Source: Paucisalibacillus globulus DSM 18846 (GTDB taxonomy: Bacteria; Bacillota; Bacilli; Bacillales; Amphibacillaceae). From it: DNA of 64,000 nucleotides. Shown one piece after another: positions 1 to 9,172 of the stretch. The stretch is taken from assembly GCF_000482485.1 (NCBI RefSeq), contig NZ_AXVK01000020.1, positions 62,001-126,000 of the forward strand. Reading direction: 5' to 3'. Positions within the stretch are counted from its first letter, which is position 1. The number at the start of each line of letters is the position of its first letter. A model generated the notes under the pieces. It was not told the origin of the DNA. It made no database searches and saw only the letters and a program-made list of their open reading frames with translations. The translations under genes were made by a program, and so were the position numbers.

Positions 1-40
1 ATGTTTAACCTGGTGTTCAATACATAATTGGAGGTACAGC

Positions 41-913
41 ATGATTTTTGGATTAAAAGTTAAAAATATCATATTTATTTTACTTGGAGCTGCAATATTT
101 TCATTTGGAATCGTTCATTTTAATATGCAACATAACTTAGGAGAAGGTGGATTCACAGGAATCACGTTAATTTTGTTCTTTGCATTTAAATGGGATCCTG
201 CTATCACTAATATTATTTTAAACATTCCAATTCTCCTTATTGGATGGAAATTTCTAGGTAGGAATACATTCATCTACACAATTATTGGGACATTATCTGT
301 GTCTTTATTCCTGAGCCTATTCCAAATAAATCCTTTCGAGATACATTTGGAACAGGATATGTTTCTTGTATCATTATTTGCCGGTGTATTTATTGGAGTC
401 GGGCTTGGTATTGTATTCCGTTATGGTGGTACAACAGGTGGTGTAGATATTATTGCAAGAATTGTACATAAGTACGTAGGATGGAGTATGGGTAAAACAA
501 TGTTTATGTTTGACTTTCTTGTTATTGCTACATCCATTTTCACTATTCTTGAACTTTCGCAAGGTATGTACACACTAGTTGCTGTATACGTTGGTGCAAG
601 AGTAATTGATTTCATTCAAGAAGGGGCCTATACCGCTAGAGGTGCAACTATAATTTCTTCCAGAAGTGATGAAATCGCACAGGAAATTCTTAAGAAAATG
701 GACCGAGGAGTAACTGTTTTAGATGGTAGAGGTAGTTTTACTGGTGAAAAGCGAGATGTACTATACTGTGTTGTTGGTAAAAATGAAATTGTAAAACTTA
801 AAAACATCATCAACTCTATAGATCCACACGCATTTGTAGCCGTAGGAGCTGTTCATGATGTTTTAGGAGAAGGATTTACCTTAGATGAAAATAAAAATCC
901 GATAGGTGATTAA
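41..913 (+). CDS. ypjC: YitT family membrane protein (YpjC-like)
   Basis: A 290-residue integral membrane protein of the YitT/DUF161 family with a C-terminal DUF2179 domain. Five or six hydrophobic segments fill residues 10-200, with a glycine-rich GGTTGGVD stretch near residue 130 that is typical of the family; residues 215-275 form the soluble DUF2179 part. The start is set by a GGAGG ribosome site 6-7 bases before the ATG. Its transport substrate is unknown; this is a family-level call. It is one of the few plus-strand genes here and diverges in orientation from the yugP/qcr block. An in-frame stop at 25-27 may close an upstream gene outside the window. Confidence 0.85.
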   Translation: MIFGLKVKNIIFILLGAAIFSFGIVHFNMQHNLGEGGFTGITLILFFAFKWDPAITNIILNIPILLIGWKFLGRNTFIYTIIGTLSVSLFLSLFQINPFEIHLEQDMFLVSLFAGVFIGVGLGIVFRYGGTTGGVDIIARIVHKYVGWSMGKTMFMFDFLVIATSIFTILELSQGMYTLVAVYVGARVIDFIQEGAYTARGATIISSRSDEIAQEILKKMDRGVTVLDGRGSFTGEKRDVLYCVVGKNEIVKLKNIINSIDPHAFVAVGAVHDVLGEGFTLDENKNPIGD

Positions 914-1041
914 AACTTGTATTACACACTTTTATTAAAAACTAGGAAGTACTAAAACTTAAATGTACCATTCAAATGGTGAACTACAAGATAAATTGAG
1001 TTTTGTTTCGTGTAATTACATTTTAATAAGTAGTTTGTTAT

Positions 1042-1431
1042 AAACTGTGCGGTAACTATTGTTATACTTCGACTATGAACTTAAGGAAGGTAACTGCTGC
1101 TATACTACCGCTCCGGCAGAATACTCCGCTTTCCACGGGCACGGCCTCAGCCTCCTCGCGGAAAGTTCACCGCTGCGGGGTCTTCGGACACGCGCTATTC
1201 CCGTAGGAGTCTCCGTATTCTGCCTGCGCTAGTTAGAGTTTTCAATTTACGGATTGTTTGTAACATATTTTTTCAGTAATTAAGTACAAAAATTCTATTT
1301 CACTACCAGCGTAGGAAATACATGGAGACTCCTGCGGGAGGCTCACCAGCCGCCCGCGGAAAGCGGAGTGTATTTCCGGAGCGGGGTTAGACGCCCAACT
1401 TAAATTCCTAAGTAAAGTTACCGCGCAGTTT
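1042..1431. mobile_element. MITE-like non-coding element, copy A
   Basis: About 390 bp bounded by a 16-bp terminal inverted repeat: AAACTGTGCGGTAACT at 1042-1057 and its complement (one T/C difference) at 1416-1431. The interior is far more GC-rich than its surroundings and holds no credible ORF. Positions 1168-1233 match a block in copy B (32780-33112) on the opposite strand. A second GC-rich module lies at about 1310-1390. GC-rich intergenic repeats of this general look are common in halophilic and alkaliphilic Bacillaceae. No target-site duplication is obvious, so mobility is inferred from the inverted ends and the repetition. Confidence 0.65.
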
Positions 1432-1465
1432 CTATCTAGCTTGCAATAACACCACCAAAGAAAAA

Positions 1466-1520
1466 AAATCCGAACCTATTCGAATTCTCTTAGTAGAATT
1501 TCGAATTTTGGTTCGGATTT
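1466..1520 (-). terminator. Rho-independent terminator after yugP
   Basis: A long hairpin, AAATCCGAACC at the outer stem pairing with GGTTCGGATTT and further pairing inside, followed on the minus strand by a run of T. It lies 30 bases after the yugP stop codon. Confidence 0.8.
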
Positions 1521-1549
1521 ATCTTTTGGCTTAGTTGCTTTAACTCTGA

Positions 1550-2233
1550 TTAATCTTGATTACTAGCAACAATCATTAGAATAAATCGAATTAGTTCCGC
1601 GACAGCAACTAAAGCAGCTGCTACATAAGTCATTGCTGCAGCATTTAACACTTTTTTCGTGTCACGCTCTTCATTGTTACGAATAACACCAGTTGAAACT
1701 AGCTGTGCCATCGCACGATTTGAAGCATCGAACTCGACAGGTAAGGTCACTAATTGGAATAATACAGCACCTGCAAAGAAAATAACCCCAATAGTTGCTA
1801 ATCCTGTCATATTTAATAATAATCCAGCAAGAATTAGAAAGAAAGAAATATTAGAACCAAAGTTAGCTACTGGAACTAATGCACTTCTAAATCTCAAAAA
1901 TGCATAGGATTCTGCATCTTGGATAGCATGTCCAACTTCATGGGCTGCAACTGCAGATGATGCCATGGAATGACCATGATAAATACCAGTAGAAAGTCTG
2001 ACAACTTTCTTTCTTGGATCATAATGATCTGTTAGCATCCCTTTTGTTTCTTGAATTTCAACATTATAAAGTCCATTATCATCTAATATTTTCCGAGCAA
2101 CTTGTGCTCCTGTCATCATAGATGATGTTGATACTTTTGAATATTTTTTATACGTGCTTTTTACTCTTGATTGTGCCCAAAGCGGGATAATCATAAGTAA
2201 AGCTATATAAATTATATATGAACCTAAACCCAT
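1550..2233 (-). CDS. yugP: Zinc metallopeptidase, YugP family
   Basis: A 227-residue membrane-bound peptidase of the YugP family (neutral zinc metallopeptidase, PF04298). The zinc-binding HEVGH motif is at residues 98-102. One membrane segment lies at residues 5-20, and further hydrophobic segments at about 120-160 and 195-222. ATG follows a good GGAGG site. The natural substrate is not known. In B. subtilis yugP sits elsewhere, so its place beside ypjA/qcrABC is a local difference. It has its own terminator. Confidence 0.88.
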   Translation of the reverse strand: MGLGSYIIYIALLMIIPLWAQSRVKSTYKKYSKVSTSSMMTGAQVARKILDDNGLYNVEIQETKGMLTDHYDPRKKVVRLSTGIYHGHSMASSAVAAHEVGHAIQDAESYAFLRFRSALVPVANFGSNISFFLILAGLLLNMTGLATIGVIFFAGAVLFQLVTLPVEFDASNRAMAQLVSTGVIRNNEERDTKKVLNAAAMTYVAAALVAVAELIRFILMIVASNQD

Positions 2234-2301
2234 TCTCTGTATTCCTCCATGTGATGAAATTTAATGTGTCCTTATAGTCAATTTTAGTCAAATTATCCTA
2301 C

Positions 2302-2589
2302 TCAGTCAATTGTTATGTCGTTATCCTTCGATTGATTATTGTTCTTCTCACCTATATATTTTCTCCAACTTACATAAGTTAATGTACTAGCAATTATCCC
2401 ACCGACAATTACTAATAACCAATAAAAGGGAAACACTTCATCGTCTCCCTTTTCTTGTCCCTTTATCTTAGCACTTACGACCTCGCCTATGATTGCTTCT
2501 ATAACGAAAAATAATATAATCCCTATAATTAACAAATAGATAATTTTAAGAAATGGTACTTTTTTTATAGAGATCACCTCACCAATCAT
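2302..2589 (-). CDS. Small two-helix membrane protein, YpjB C-terminus-like
   Basis: A 95-residue ORF with two hydrophobic segments (about 12-38 and 54-72) and a charged, asparagine-rich tail. It sits just downstream of ypjA, where B. subtilis has ypjB, a sporulation protein of about 264 residues with one C-terminal membrane helix. The second helix followed by the basic TYVSWRKY stretch resembles that C-terminus from memory, so this may be a shortened or degraded ypjB. The ribosome site before the ATG is weak. Confidence in coding is moderate; function is unknown. Confidence 0.5.
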   Translation of the reverse strand: MIGEVISIKKVPFLKIIYLLIIGIILFFVIEAIIGEVVSAKIKGQEKGDDEVFPFYWLLVIVGGIIASTLTYVSWRKYIGEKNNNQSKDNDITID

Positions 2590-2630
2590 AATCTCTATAA
2601 ATGTATGAATGGTTTTTTAATTATATTCCG

Positions 2631-3212
2631 TTATAAGCTCGGCTTATTTTTAGGGCTTATCGTTATTTTATAAGCAATAAATATAGATACTATACTAAGC
2701 CAAAAAGTAAAATAACCTATCTCGTTCATATAGTCGGTTAGCGAAGAATAAATCGGCATCATTCCAAACACATAATCAATAACATCATTATGTAATGTCC
2801 ATACAGCCGCAATAATAATATGTATCATTTTTATTTTATAGAATGGAGCATAGAGAAGTCCCTGAATTGCCATAGCTGCATGAGAAACAATTAACATATA
2901 TGCCCCGGGTGGTAAACTACCATTGACAGCTAATGTTAATAAATTCATGACCACAGCCCATACCCCATATTTAAATAAGGTAATAATAGCAAGCGCCTCT
3001 ATTAACGGAAAATGTTTCTTAAACATGAAAAATAATAAAAAGATTGTAAAAAACAAACTTGCAGTAGGACTATCCGGTACAAAAATCAGAAAAATATCAG
3101 GAGTTTTTTCTAATTGCCAGCCATACCAATCATAGCCATAAATAGTACCTAAGAGGTTGATGACAAATAATAGTACTAGGAAGCGTTTATCCATTAAAAT
3201 TGCTTTCAACAT
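2631..3212 (-). CDS. ypjA: DUF1405 membrane protein YpjA
   Basis: A multi-pass membrane protein of the YpjA/DUF1405 family, about 193 residues, with six or so hydrophobic segments and no soluble domain. It follows qcrC, as in B. subtilis. I chose the ATG at 3212, giving MLKAILMD at the N-terminus, because the longer reading starting at 3263 would begin inside the qcrC terminator and would encode the GGAGGAGGA ribosome site as protein. The site-to-ATG distance is about 13 bases, slightly long. Function is unknown; conservation beside the bc complex suggests a membrane or respiratory role (inference). Confidence 0.82.
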   Translation of the reverse strand: MLKAILMDKRFLVLLFVINLLGTIYGYDWYGWQLEKTPDIFLIFVPDSPTASLFFTIFLLFFMFKKHFPLIEALAIITLFKYGVWAVVMNLLTLAVNGSLPPGAYMLIVSHAAMAIQGLLYAPFYKIKMIHIIIAAVWTLHNDVIDYVFGMMPIYSSLTDYMNEIGYFTFWLSIVSIFIAYKITISPKNKPSL

Positions 3213-3245
3213 ATATTTAATTTTTGTCCTCCTCCTTCCCTGAAG

Positions 3246-3282
3246 AAAAAGCACCTTTACCAATAAGGCAAAGGTGCTTTTT
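3246..3282 (-). terminator. Terminator after qcrABC
   Basis: A perfect 13-bp stem (AAAAAGCACCTTT with its complement) around an 11-base loop, starting with A-run and ending with T-run so it could act in both directions. It separates qcrC from ypjA. Confidence 0.85.
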
Positions 3283-3294
3283 ATGGCTTTTAGA

Positions 3295-4080
3295 TTATTC
3301 TGCAGCCGCTTCGTTTACAGTTAAAATAAAGTCAACGAGTTGTTCTAATTCTTCATCACTACCTGTGAAAATACCAGCAGGCATTCCACCTTCAGTACCT
3401 TCTCTAGCAATGACACCGATTTCTTCTGCTGTATGTTCAGTACCTATAAGTGACGGTCCAGCAGCTCCGCCAGCTAATGCATCACCATGACAAGACAGAC
3501 AGCTTGCTTCATATAATCCGTATCCTTCATGGGATGTATCTATTTCCACTGAATTTGGTGGAGTAGGTTGATCCATTGCAGCACGTTCTTCCCAATTAAC
3601 GTGAGACGCAGATGTGTAAGTTAACCAAACTGTAGAAGCTAAAGCTAACAACATCATAATTACAGCAATCGGACGTTGATGTGGGCGACGACCTGGACCA
3701 TTATCTAAGAATGGTGCAAGAAGTAATGCTCCAAATGCAATCCCTGGAATACCTATCATACCTAAAAGTATATAATCTCCACTTGCAAATTTATATTTTA
3801 ATAATTCATACAAAAACAAGAAATACCAGTCTGGTAAAGGTATAAACGATGAATTCGTCGGATCAGCTAATCCCCCTAATGGAGAAGGATGAGCCAATGT
3901 TAAACACATAAATCCTACTAAAAAAACAGAACCAGCCAACCACTCTTTTAATAAAAAGTTGGGCCAAAAAGCTTCTGTTCTACCAGGATATTCAGAATAA
4001 TCTTTCGGTATCCTAGATAGTGTACGATCTGCGGAAATACGGGAATCTCCAACAAATTTCATTCCTTTTCCCTTTTTCAT
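3295..4080 (-). CDS. qcrC: Menaquinol:cytochrome c reductase, cytochrome b/c subunit QcrC
   Basis: The b/c-type subunit of the Bacillus bc complex, 261 residues. The N-terminal half corresponds to subunit IV with three membrane helices (about 48-65, 104-124, 138-156). It is fused to a C-terminal cytochrome c domain with a covalent haem motif CLSCH at residues 194-198 and a likely axial Met near 233. The complex passes electrons from menaquinol to cytochrome c and moves protons across the cytoplasmic membrane. A GGAGGGG ribosome site precedes the ATG. It is last in qcrA-qcrB-qcrC, 16 bases after qcrB. Length and motifs match the family; nothing looks damaged. Confidence 0.97.
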   Translation of the reverse strand: MKKGKGMKFVGDSRISADRTLSRIPKDYSEYPGRTEAFWPNFLLKEWLAGSVFLVGFMCLTLAHPSPLGGLADPTNSSFIPLPDWYFLFLYELLKYKFASGDYILLGMIGIPGIAFGALLLAPFLDNGPGRRPHQRPIAVIMMLLALASTVWLTYTSASHVNWEERAAMDQPTPPNSVEIDTSHEGYGLYEASCLSCHGDALAGGAAGPSLIGTEHTAEEIGVIAREGTEGGMPAGIFTGSDEELEQLVDFILTVNEAAAE

Positions 4081-4096
4081 AGCTTTCCCCTCCTTT

Positions 4097-4771
4097 TTAT
4101 AGTGGTCCCGAAATACCCTGTCTACGGATTAAGATGAAGTGAACAGCTAATAGAGCAAATAATGCTGCTGGTAAAAAGAAGACATGAATTGCAAAGAAAC
4201 GAGTTAACGTTTGTGCCCCTACAATTTCGTCATCACCAGCAAGTAAAACCTTCAGTTCATCACCAATAATAGGTACTTGCTCAGCCATTTGAAGTCCAAC
4301 TTGAGTAGCAAAGTATGCTTTGTTATCCCAAGGTAGTAGATAACCAGTGAAACCTAAACCAAGCATGATAAAGAAGATTAATACTCCTACCATCCAGTTT
4401 AATTCACGTGGCTTCTTATATGCTCCTTGGAAGAACACTCTTAAAGTATGTAATAAAAGCATGACGATAACTACACTAGCACCCCAGTGGTGCATTCCCC
4501 GAACAATTTGTCCATGGGCAACTTCAGATTGCAAGTAGTAAACAGATCTCCAAGCGTTTTCAATATCTGGAACATAGTACATCGTTAAGAACATACCAGA
4601 TAAAATTTGAATAACTACCACGAAAAATGTTAACCCACCAAAACAATAAACAAAAGCAGAAAAATGATGCGCAGGGTTTACATGCTCTGGTACTTCATGG
4701 TCAGCAATATCGCGCCAAATAGGCGTAATATCAACACGCTCATCAATCCAGTCATAAATTTTCTGTAGCAT
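4097..4771 (-). CDS. qcrB: Menaquinol:cytochrome c reductase, cytochrome b6 subunit QcrB
   Basis: A 224-residue cytochrome b6-type membrane subunit with four transmembrane helices. These carry the paired histidines for the two b haems. Cys43 in the VYCFGG stretch corresponds to the residue that binds the extra high-spin haem c in Bacillus and b6f-type complexes. The LPWDNKAYFAT segment near residue 147 is the typical quinol-site region. It lies between qcrA (6-base gap) and qcrC in one operon. Known family role: quinol oxidation in the bc complex. Confidence 0.97.
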   Translation of the reverse strand: MLQKIYDWIDERVDITPIWRDIADHEVPEHVNPAHHFSAFVYCFGGLTFFVVVIQILSGMFLTMYYVPDIENAWRSVYYLQSEVAHGQIVRGMHHWGASVVIVMLLLHTLRVFFQGAYKKPRELNWMVGVLIFFIMLGLGFTGYLLPWDNKAYFATQVGLQMAEQVPIIGDELKVLLAGDDEIVGAQTLTRFFAIHVFFLPAALFALLAVHFILIRRQGISGPL

Positions 4772-4777
4772 AAATCG

Positions 4778-5293
4778 TTACGCCCCCTTTCTTGATATTG
4801 CTTTTCCTAGATAAAGAATTCCATTTTCCACTTTTTGCTCATATGTAGCAAGTGGCGCCAATGGTGGTGTTCCAGGAACGTTTACACCATCCTTGGTATA
4901 GCGTCCATCATGACATGGGCAGAAAAACTCGTTCGGATGACTCTCATTACCTTCCCAAGATACAACACATCCTAAATGTGTACATACTGGGGAAAGAGCA
5001 ATAATGTCACCTTTATCATCCTTATAGACCCATGCAGACCTACCAGGTTTGGACTCATACCAACCATCTACTTGTTCAATTTGCCAATCGACACGTTGAG
5101 GTGTTGTAGTGATATCTTCAACGGCTAGACCAACATTTACAAAGTCTCCATCACTTGATGTTGACTTTAAAACAGGGTCGACTGCCATTCTGAGCATCGG
5201 CGCAAGCATACCAGCTGCCATAAAACCACCAACACCAGTTAGTGTATAATTAAGAAATTGACGACGGGATACTTGTTGCTTCTCTTCGCTCAT
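4778..5293 (-). CDS. qcrA: Menaquinol:cytochrome c reductase, Rieske iron-sulfur subunit QcrA
   Basis: A 171-residue Rieske protein. The two [2Fe-2S] ligand boxes are intact: CTHLGC at residues 104-109 and CPCH at 125-128. The N-terminus has SRRQF followed by a hydrophobic anchor (about 14-35), the twin-arginine type of signal expected for export of a folded iron-sulfur protein. It begins the qcrABC operon; a GGGGGG ribosome site lies before the ATG. It accepts electrons from menaquinol at QcrB and passes them to the QcrC haem. Confidence 0.97.
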   Translation of the reverse strand: MSEEKQQVSRRQFLNYTLTGVGGFMAAGMLAPMLRMAVDPVLKSTSSDGDFVNVGLAVEDITTTPQRVDWQIEQVDGWYESKPGRSAWVYKDDKGDIIALSPVCTHLGCVVSWEGNESHPNEFFCPCHDGRYTKDGVNVPGTPPLAPLATYEQKVENGILYLGKAISRKGA

Positions 5294-5357
5294 GATTTTC
5301 CCCCCTCTTCACAATAATCACGGACAATAATTTTAATCAGATTACTAGGACATTACC

Positions 5358-5386
5358 ATGATAGCGCAAACTTACTGCTCGGTCAA
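5358..5386 (-). promoter_or_regulatory. Likely SigA promoter of qcrABC
   Basis: On the minus strand TTGACC and TATCAT are separated by exactly 17 bases, about 65 bases upstream of the qcrA start. Called by eye from consensus. Confidence 0.55.
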
Positions 5387-5431
5387 TAAATATCCATTTT
5401 TGTTCTGAAAGATTTCACTTTTTAATTAATA

Positions 5432-5890
5432 TCACCAGTAACTACGTATAAGTTCTACAACATCTGATACTTGACCTCTTATCATTTGCCTCATTTCATC
5501 CGAATTAGGGTCATCTGCCTGGAATCCTGGGACCCACAAAAGATTAGCCTGTAAGTCTTTTTCAAACCGTTTCCATCCTGAATCAAATGTTAAGATAAAT
5601 ACATGTTCAAATGGCTGCTTTTGTATTTCTTCGTTCCAACTATTTAATCGCTTCGCTTCTTCCAATTTATCTCCGTATTCCAAATAATAATAATTTGGAA
5701 TCAATAGTACTCTTCCAGATAATTCTTTTTCAATTTCTGTCGCAAAGATCGATAAAACTTCTCTTTTAGAAGTACTTTTACTCAGATTTGATTCTTGGGA
5801 TAATTGAAAGGGTAGAATTGGAATGATAGCGGTGTCAATAAATTCTTTTGACCCGACATATACACCCATATCCCTTTTAGTCCATTGCAT
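5432..5890 (-). CDS. ypiF: DUF2487 protein YpiF
   Basis: A 152-residue soluble protein matching the YpiF family (DUF2487), which is found in Bacillales just upstream of qcrABC. No signal peptide or membrane segment is visible. The sequence opens MQWTKRDMG and has a mixed alpha/beta look, without a motif I can tie to catalysis. ATG with a GAGGTGA site 6-7 bases upstream. Function is unknown; conserved adjacency to qcrABC is the only clue. Confidence 0.85.
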   Translation of the reverse strand: MQWTKRDMGVYVGSKEFIDTAIIPILPFQLSQESNLSKSTSKREVLSIFATEIEKELSGRVLLIPNYYYLEYGDKLEEAKRLNSWNEEIQKQPFEHVFILTFDSGWKRFEKDLQANLLWVPGFQADDPNSDEMRQMIRGQVSDVVELIRSYW

Positions 5891-5977
5891 TATGTAGTCA
5901 CCTCTTAATAGTATTTACCAAGATTAGCAAATTAATAATAATTACCATGTAAATGTTACGCATGAACACAAAAAAAA

Positions 5978-6007
5978 TCAACCTATTGCTCTTGCAAGGT
6001 AGGTTGA
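5978..6007 (-). terminator. Terminator overlapping the end of ypiB
   Basis: Stem TCAACCTA/TAGGTTGA followed on the minus strand by seven T. It overlaps the last codons of ypiB, a compact arrangement. Confidence 0.7.
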
Positions 6008-6558
6008 CTTAACATTTTTGCCTCGAGGATTCGAAGCTCTTTTACTAATTTATTAAATTCCTCTCGGTTCTCTTCATCTAAAGACCGATCAATTTTAACT
6101 AATAATTGCTTTTTTTGAAATTCATATAGTGAACGTTCCAAAAGAATAGATGCATTTTCTTTATCTTGTTGGGTAATCATATACTCATCGGGAACAAAGG
6201 GGTTTTCCTCTAAAACTGCAGCATACATATGATTTTGGTTTGCATTATTAAAATTTAGTTGAATATACAGAGATTCATGTTGATTTAAACGAATATCATG
6301 AAATGCTTTTTCTGCATCTGTTGTCACCAAGTGGTTTTTATAAAACCGAAAAGGAACTTCTTTTGAACACTGAGTTGTAATAATTACGCTTCTCAAACAA
6401 AATTTCGCATCATGTACAAAATGAACATTTTCTAATATTTCGTGATGATTTATTAAATAGTTTAAGATCCATACACTTTCTCTTTTTTTCAACTGGTAAT
6501 TATTTAGAAACCACTGTAAAAAAATCTTTTTATCTTTAACTGATACAGGTGCTTGCAT
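5983..6558 (-). CDS. ypiB: YpiB, UPF0302/IDEAL-domain protein
   Basis: A protein of the UPF0302/YpiB family, 191 residues from the chosen start. The N-terminal part (SVKDKKIFLQWFLNNYQLKK at about 5-24) is the conserved family block, and an IDEAL-type helix lies near residues 145-180. I chose the ATG at 6558 because its GGAGGAGG ribosome site is appropriate, while the longer GTG reading at 6594 would overlap the stop of ypiA and encode that site. B. subtilis YpiB is close to this length. The role is unknown; the gene travels with ypiA and ypiF. Confidence 0.85.
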   Translation of the reverse strand: MQAPVSVKDKKIFLQWFLNNYQLKKRESVWILNYLINHHEILENVHFVHDAKFCLRSVIITTQCSKEVPFRFYKNHLVTTDAEKAFHDIRLNQHESLYIQLNFNNANQNHMYAAVLEENPFVPDEYMITQQDKENASILLERSLYEFQKKQLLVKIDRSLDEENREEFNKLVKELRILEAKMLSQPTLQEQ

Positions 6559-6590
6559 AGAGTTAACTACCTCCTCCCTACTGCCAAAAT

Positions 6591-7838
6591 TCACATTTGT
6601 TTCAAGCGATTAACATATTCTATTATTTCATCATCTTGAGGATCATCTTGTAAATATGCAGTAAATACTTTAATTGCTTCGCCAGTCCTCCCTTCTTCCA
6701 TTAAGAAGTATCCGTATTCTTTTAAGAAGTCATTATCATGTTGTAAGCTATTATATGCTTCCCTGTAATGATTTAATGCATCATTATATGATTCAATTTC
6801 ATTATATGCTCGTGCTAATTCCCAATCATATAATGGATCATCCCCGCCAATTTCTTTCACTACAGTAATTAATTCAATGATATCATCCTGTCTATCTTTT
6901 TCTTTCAATATTTCAATTAAAAATAAAACTGCTTCTTTATAATCCGCATCTAAATTAACAGCTTCACGTATATAGTTTTCGGTTTGTTCCTCATGACCTA
7001 ATTGATGCGCTAAACTTCCGGCAAGAAAGTACAACTCTTTATTAAATTCATCCATCTTGATTCCTTTTAATGCCGTTTCATATGCCTCTTGAATTCTTTC
7101 TTCTGCTTCATACACTTTAGCTAGTTGAATGTAAGCCGTATGATAATATGGATCTTCTTCAATTAATTCATTCCATATATTAATAGCGATATCATTCCTG
7201 TCCGCTTCATAAGCAGTAAAACCGTATTTAAATAATGTGTCTGGATTTTTACTAGTCGTTTTTTCGTAAAAGTTAAGTGCAAGCTCAAATTCTCCAACAT
7301 TTAAATACGATTCTGCTAATCTTTCATGAATTGGAATTTCTGGTACGTCCATTCTCACAGACTTCTCGTAAAATGTTATTGCTCGTTTGAAATCACCTGA
7401 AGAATAATAAAGTTCTCCAAGAGCTAAATCTATAATTGGTTCCGACGGATTTAATTCTTTTGCATATTGAAGTTTTTGTTCTGCAACTTCATATAGCCCT
7501 TGTGCCTGATAAAGATCAGCGAGTGAGACTAGCGCTTGTAAATATGCTTCATCATTCTTAGGAATAGAATTTAGTAAGTCAATCGCATCTTCATCCCTCT
7601 GTTGTTCAATATAAATATCAGTTAATAATATTTTAAGTTCACTTTCATCAGGATAATTAGCTAATAATTGGCTTAAAATAGTTTCTGCTTCTAGTAGAAA
7701 CCCCCAATTCATATAAAACGAAGCATATCCAAATAGTTCATTATCTGTTGCATGTTCTATATGACGATTAATAAGGTCTATTGCTTGATCAACTTGGTCA
7801 TCTTCCATGAATCTATTAGCTTCTTCTAAAATAGACAT
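6591..7838 (-). CDS. ypiA: Tetratricopeptide-repeat protein YpiA
   Basis: About 415 residues, made almost entirely of tandem TPR helices (roughly ten 34-residue units with the usual A, Y and P positions). TPR proteins act as protein-binding scaffolds; the partner here is not known. The ATG at 7838 has an AAAGGA site nine bases upstream; a TTG two codons earlier is too close to that site. The gene precedes ypiB with a gap of about 32 bases, so they are probably co-transcribed. It directly follows aroA, where B. subtilis has the same order (aroE-ypiA). Confidence 0.88.
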   Translation of the reverse strand: MSILEEANRFMEDDQVDQAIDLINRHIEHATDNELFGYASFYMNWGFLLEAETILSQLLANYPDESELKILLTDIYIEQQRDEDAIDLLNSIPKNDEAYLQALVSLADLYQAQGLYEVAEQKLQYAKELNPSEPIIDLALGELYYSSGDFKRAITFYEKSVRMDVPEIPIHERLAESYLNVGEFELALNFYEKTTSKNPDTLFKYGFTAYEADRNDIAINIWNELIEEDPYYHTAYIQLAKVYEAEERIQEAYETALKGIKMDEFNKELYFLAGSLAHQLGHEEQTENYIREAVNLDADYKEAVLFLIEILKEKDRQDDIIELITVVKEIGGDDPLYDWELARAYNEIESYNDALNHYREAYNSLQHDNDFLKEYGYFLMEEGRTGEAIKVFTAYLQDDPQDDEIIEYVNRLKQM

Positions 7839-7876
7839 ATTCAAAATCCTTTCCGTTTAACATTCGACGTTGCTCA

Positions 7877-9172
7877 TTATATATCCTTTTGAATGATGCT
7901 ATTTAGATCATCCATAAAATTAGGATAAGAAATAGAAATCGATGCTAGCTCATCAATGTTTACATTATCCTTTGTAATGAGGGAAGCTATTACTGCCATC
8001 ATTGCAATACGGTGATCATGATACGACATGACCGTTCCTCCAATTAATGGTGTTTTCCCTTCAATCACCATACCATCGTCTGTTGCTTCGATGCGTGCAC
8101 CTAATTTAGATAATACTTCAACAATAGCATTAATCCTATCTGTTTCCTTAACCCTTAATTCTTCTGCATTCCGAATTATAGTTTTCCCTTCGGCCTGTGT
8201 AGCAAGTAATGCAATAATTGGAATTTCATCGATAAGTCTTGGAATTATCTCCCCTTCTATTGTAATGCCTTTTAAGGGACTGTGTGTAACTTGAATATCA
8301 CCAATTAATTCTCCTGCATTTTTAGTTTCTCTGAGAATGGAAACATTTGCCCCCATTCTTTCCAATACTTCTAAAAAACCTGCCCTAGTACTATTTAAAC
8401 CAACATTATTAATAACTAGCCTGCTACCTGGAATTATTGCTGCAGCTGTTAACAAGAATGCCGCTGAAGAAATATCCCCAGGTACATAAATATTTGTAGC
8501 TTTAAGTTCATCGCTATTCTCAACTTCAATTTCATTATCAGTTATTTTAATAGTAGCACCGAATGCTTGAAGCATATTTTCGGTGTGGTTTCTAGTAGGA
8601 TAATTTTCAATTACCTTCGTTTTACCCTTTGCCCCTATCCCAGCTAATAATATGGCTGATTTTACTTGTGCGCTATTAACAGGCATATTATAGGTTATCC
8701 CATGTAAATTTCCTCCATTAAGAGCTAATGGAAGATAACTAGTTTTCTTTCTACCTATAAAATCCCCACCCATTTCTTGCAAAGGAATAATTACTCGATC
8801 CATGGGACGTTTAGTTAGTGACTGGTCTCCATAAACAAATGAAGAAAATGGTAAACTCGCAAGTAATCCTAACATTAATCTAGCTGTTGTACCTGAATTT
8901 CCAAAATAGATAGGCTCTATAGGCTCCTTTAGGTTGTCTTTTCCTTTTCCTTCAATTTTGATTGTTGAACCACATTTCTCTATGTTAACACTCATTTTCC
9001 GAAACGTGTCGACTGTGCGCATACAATCTTCACCTTCTAAAAAATTTTCAATTATTGTAGTTCCATTAGCAATAGAACCAAGTATAACCGCACGATGCGA
9101 AATAGATTTATCGCCAGGTACTTCTACTACGCCAGAAATTCGTATAGATGGTTGTAATGGTAGAGTTTCCAC
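7877..9172 (-). CDS. aroA: 3-phosphoshikimate 1-carboxyvinyltransferase (EPSP synthase)
   Basis: The 431-residue EPSP synthase (named aroE in B. subtilis). It joins shikimate 3-phosphate to phosphoenolpyruvate in chorismate synthesis. Visible landmarks: substrate-binding GDKSISHR at residues 20-27, the GNSGTTARLM loop near 90-100, the RPMDR motif near 124 and the late KETDR motif. Starts with GTG immediately after the TAG of aroB, with GAGGTG six bases upstream inside aroB, so translation is coupled. In B. subtilis aroH, trp, hisC and tyrA lie between aroB and this gene; here they are absent. Confidence 0.97.
   Translation of the reverse strand: METLPLQPSIRISGVVEVPGDKSISHRAVILGSIANGTTIIENFLEGEDCMRTVDTFRKMSVNIEKCGSTIKIEGKGKDNLKEPIEPIYFGNSGTTARLMLGLLASLPFSSFVYGDQSLTKRPMDRVIIPLQEMGGDFIGRKKTSYLPLALNGGNLHGITYNMPVNSAQVKSAILLAGIGAKGKTKVIENYPTRNHTENMLQAFGATIKITDNEIEVENSDELKATNIYVPGDISSAAFLLTAAAIIPGSRLVINNVGLNSTRAGFLEVLERMGANVSILRETKNAGELIGDIQVTHSPLKGITIEGEIIPRLIDEIPIIALLATQAEGKTIIRNAEELRVKETDRINAIVEVLSKLGARIEATDDGMVIEGKTPLIGGTVMSYHDHRIAMMAVIASLITKDNVNIDELASISISYPNFMDDLNSIIQKDI

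Noticed and set aside
1-27. Eight-codon ORF at the left edge
   Set aside because: Too short to judge; it may be the 3' end of an upstream gene but any frame could be.
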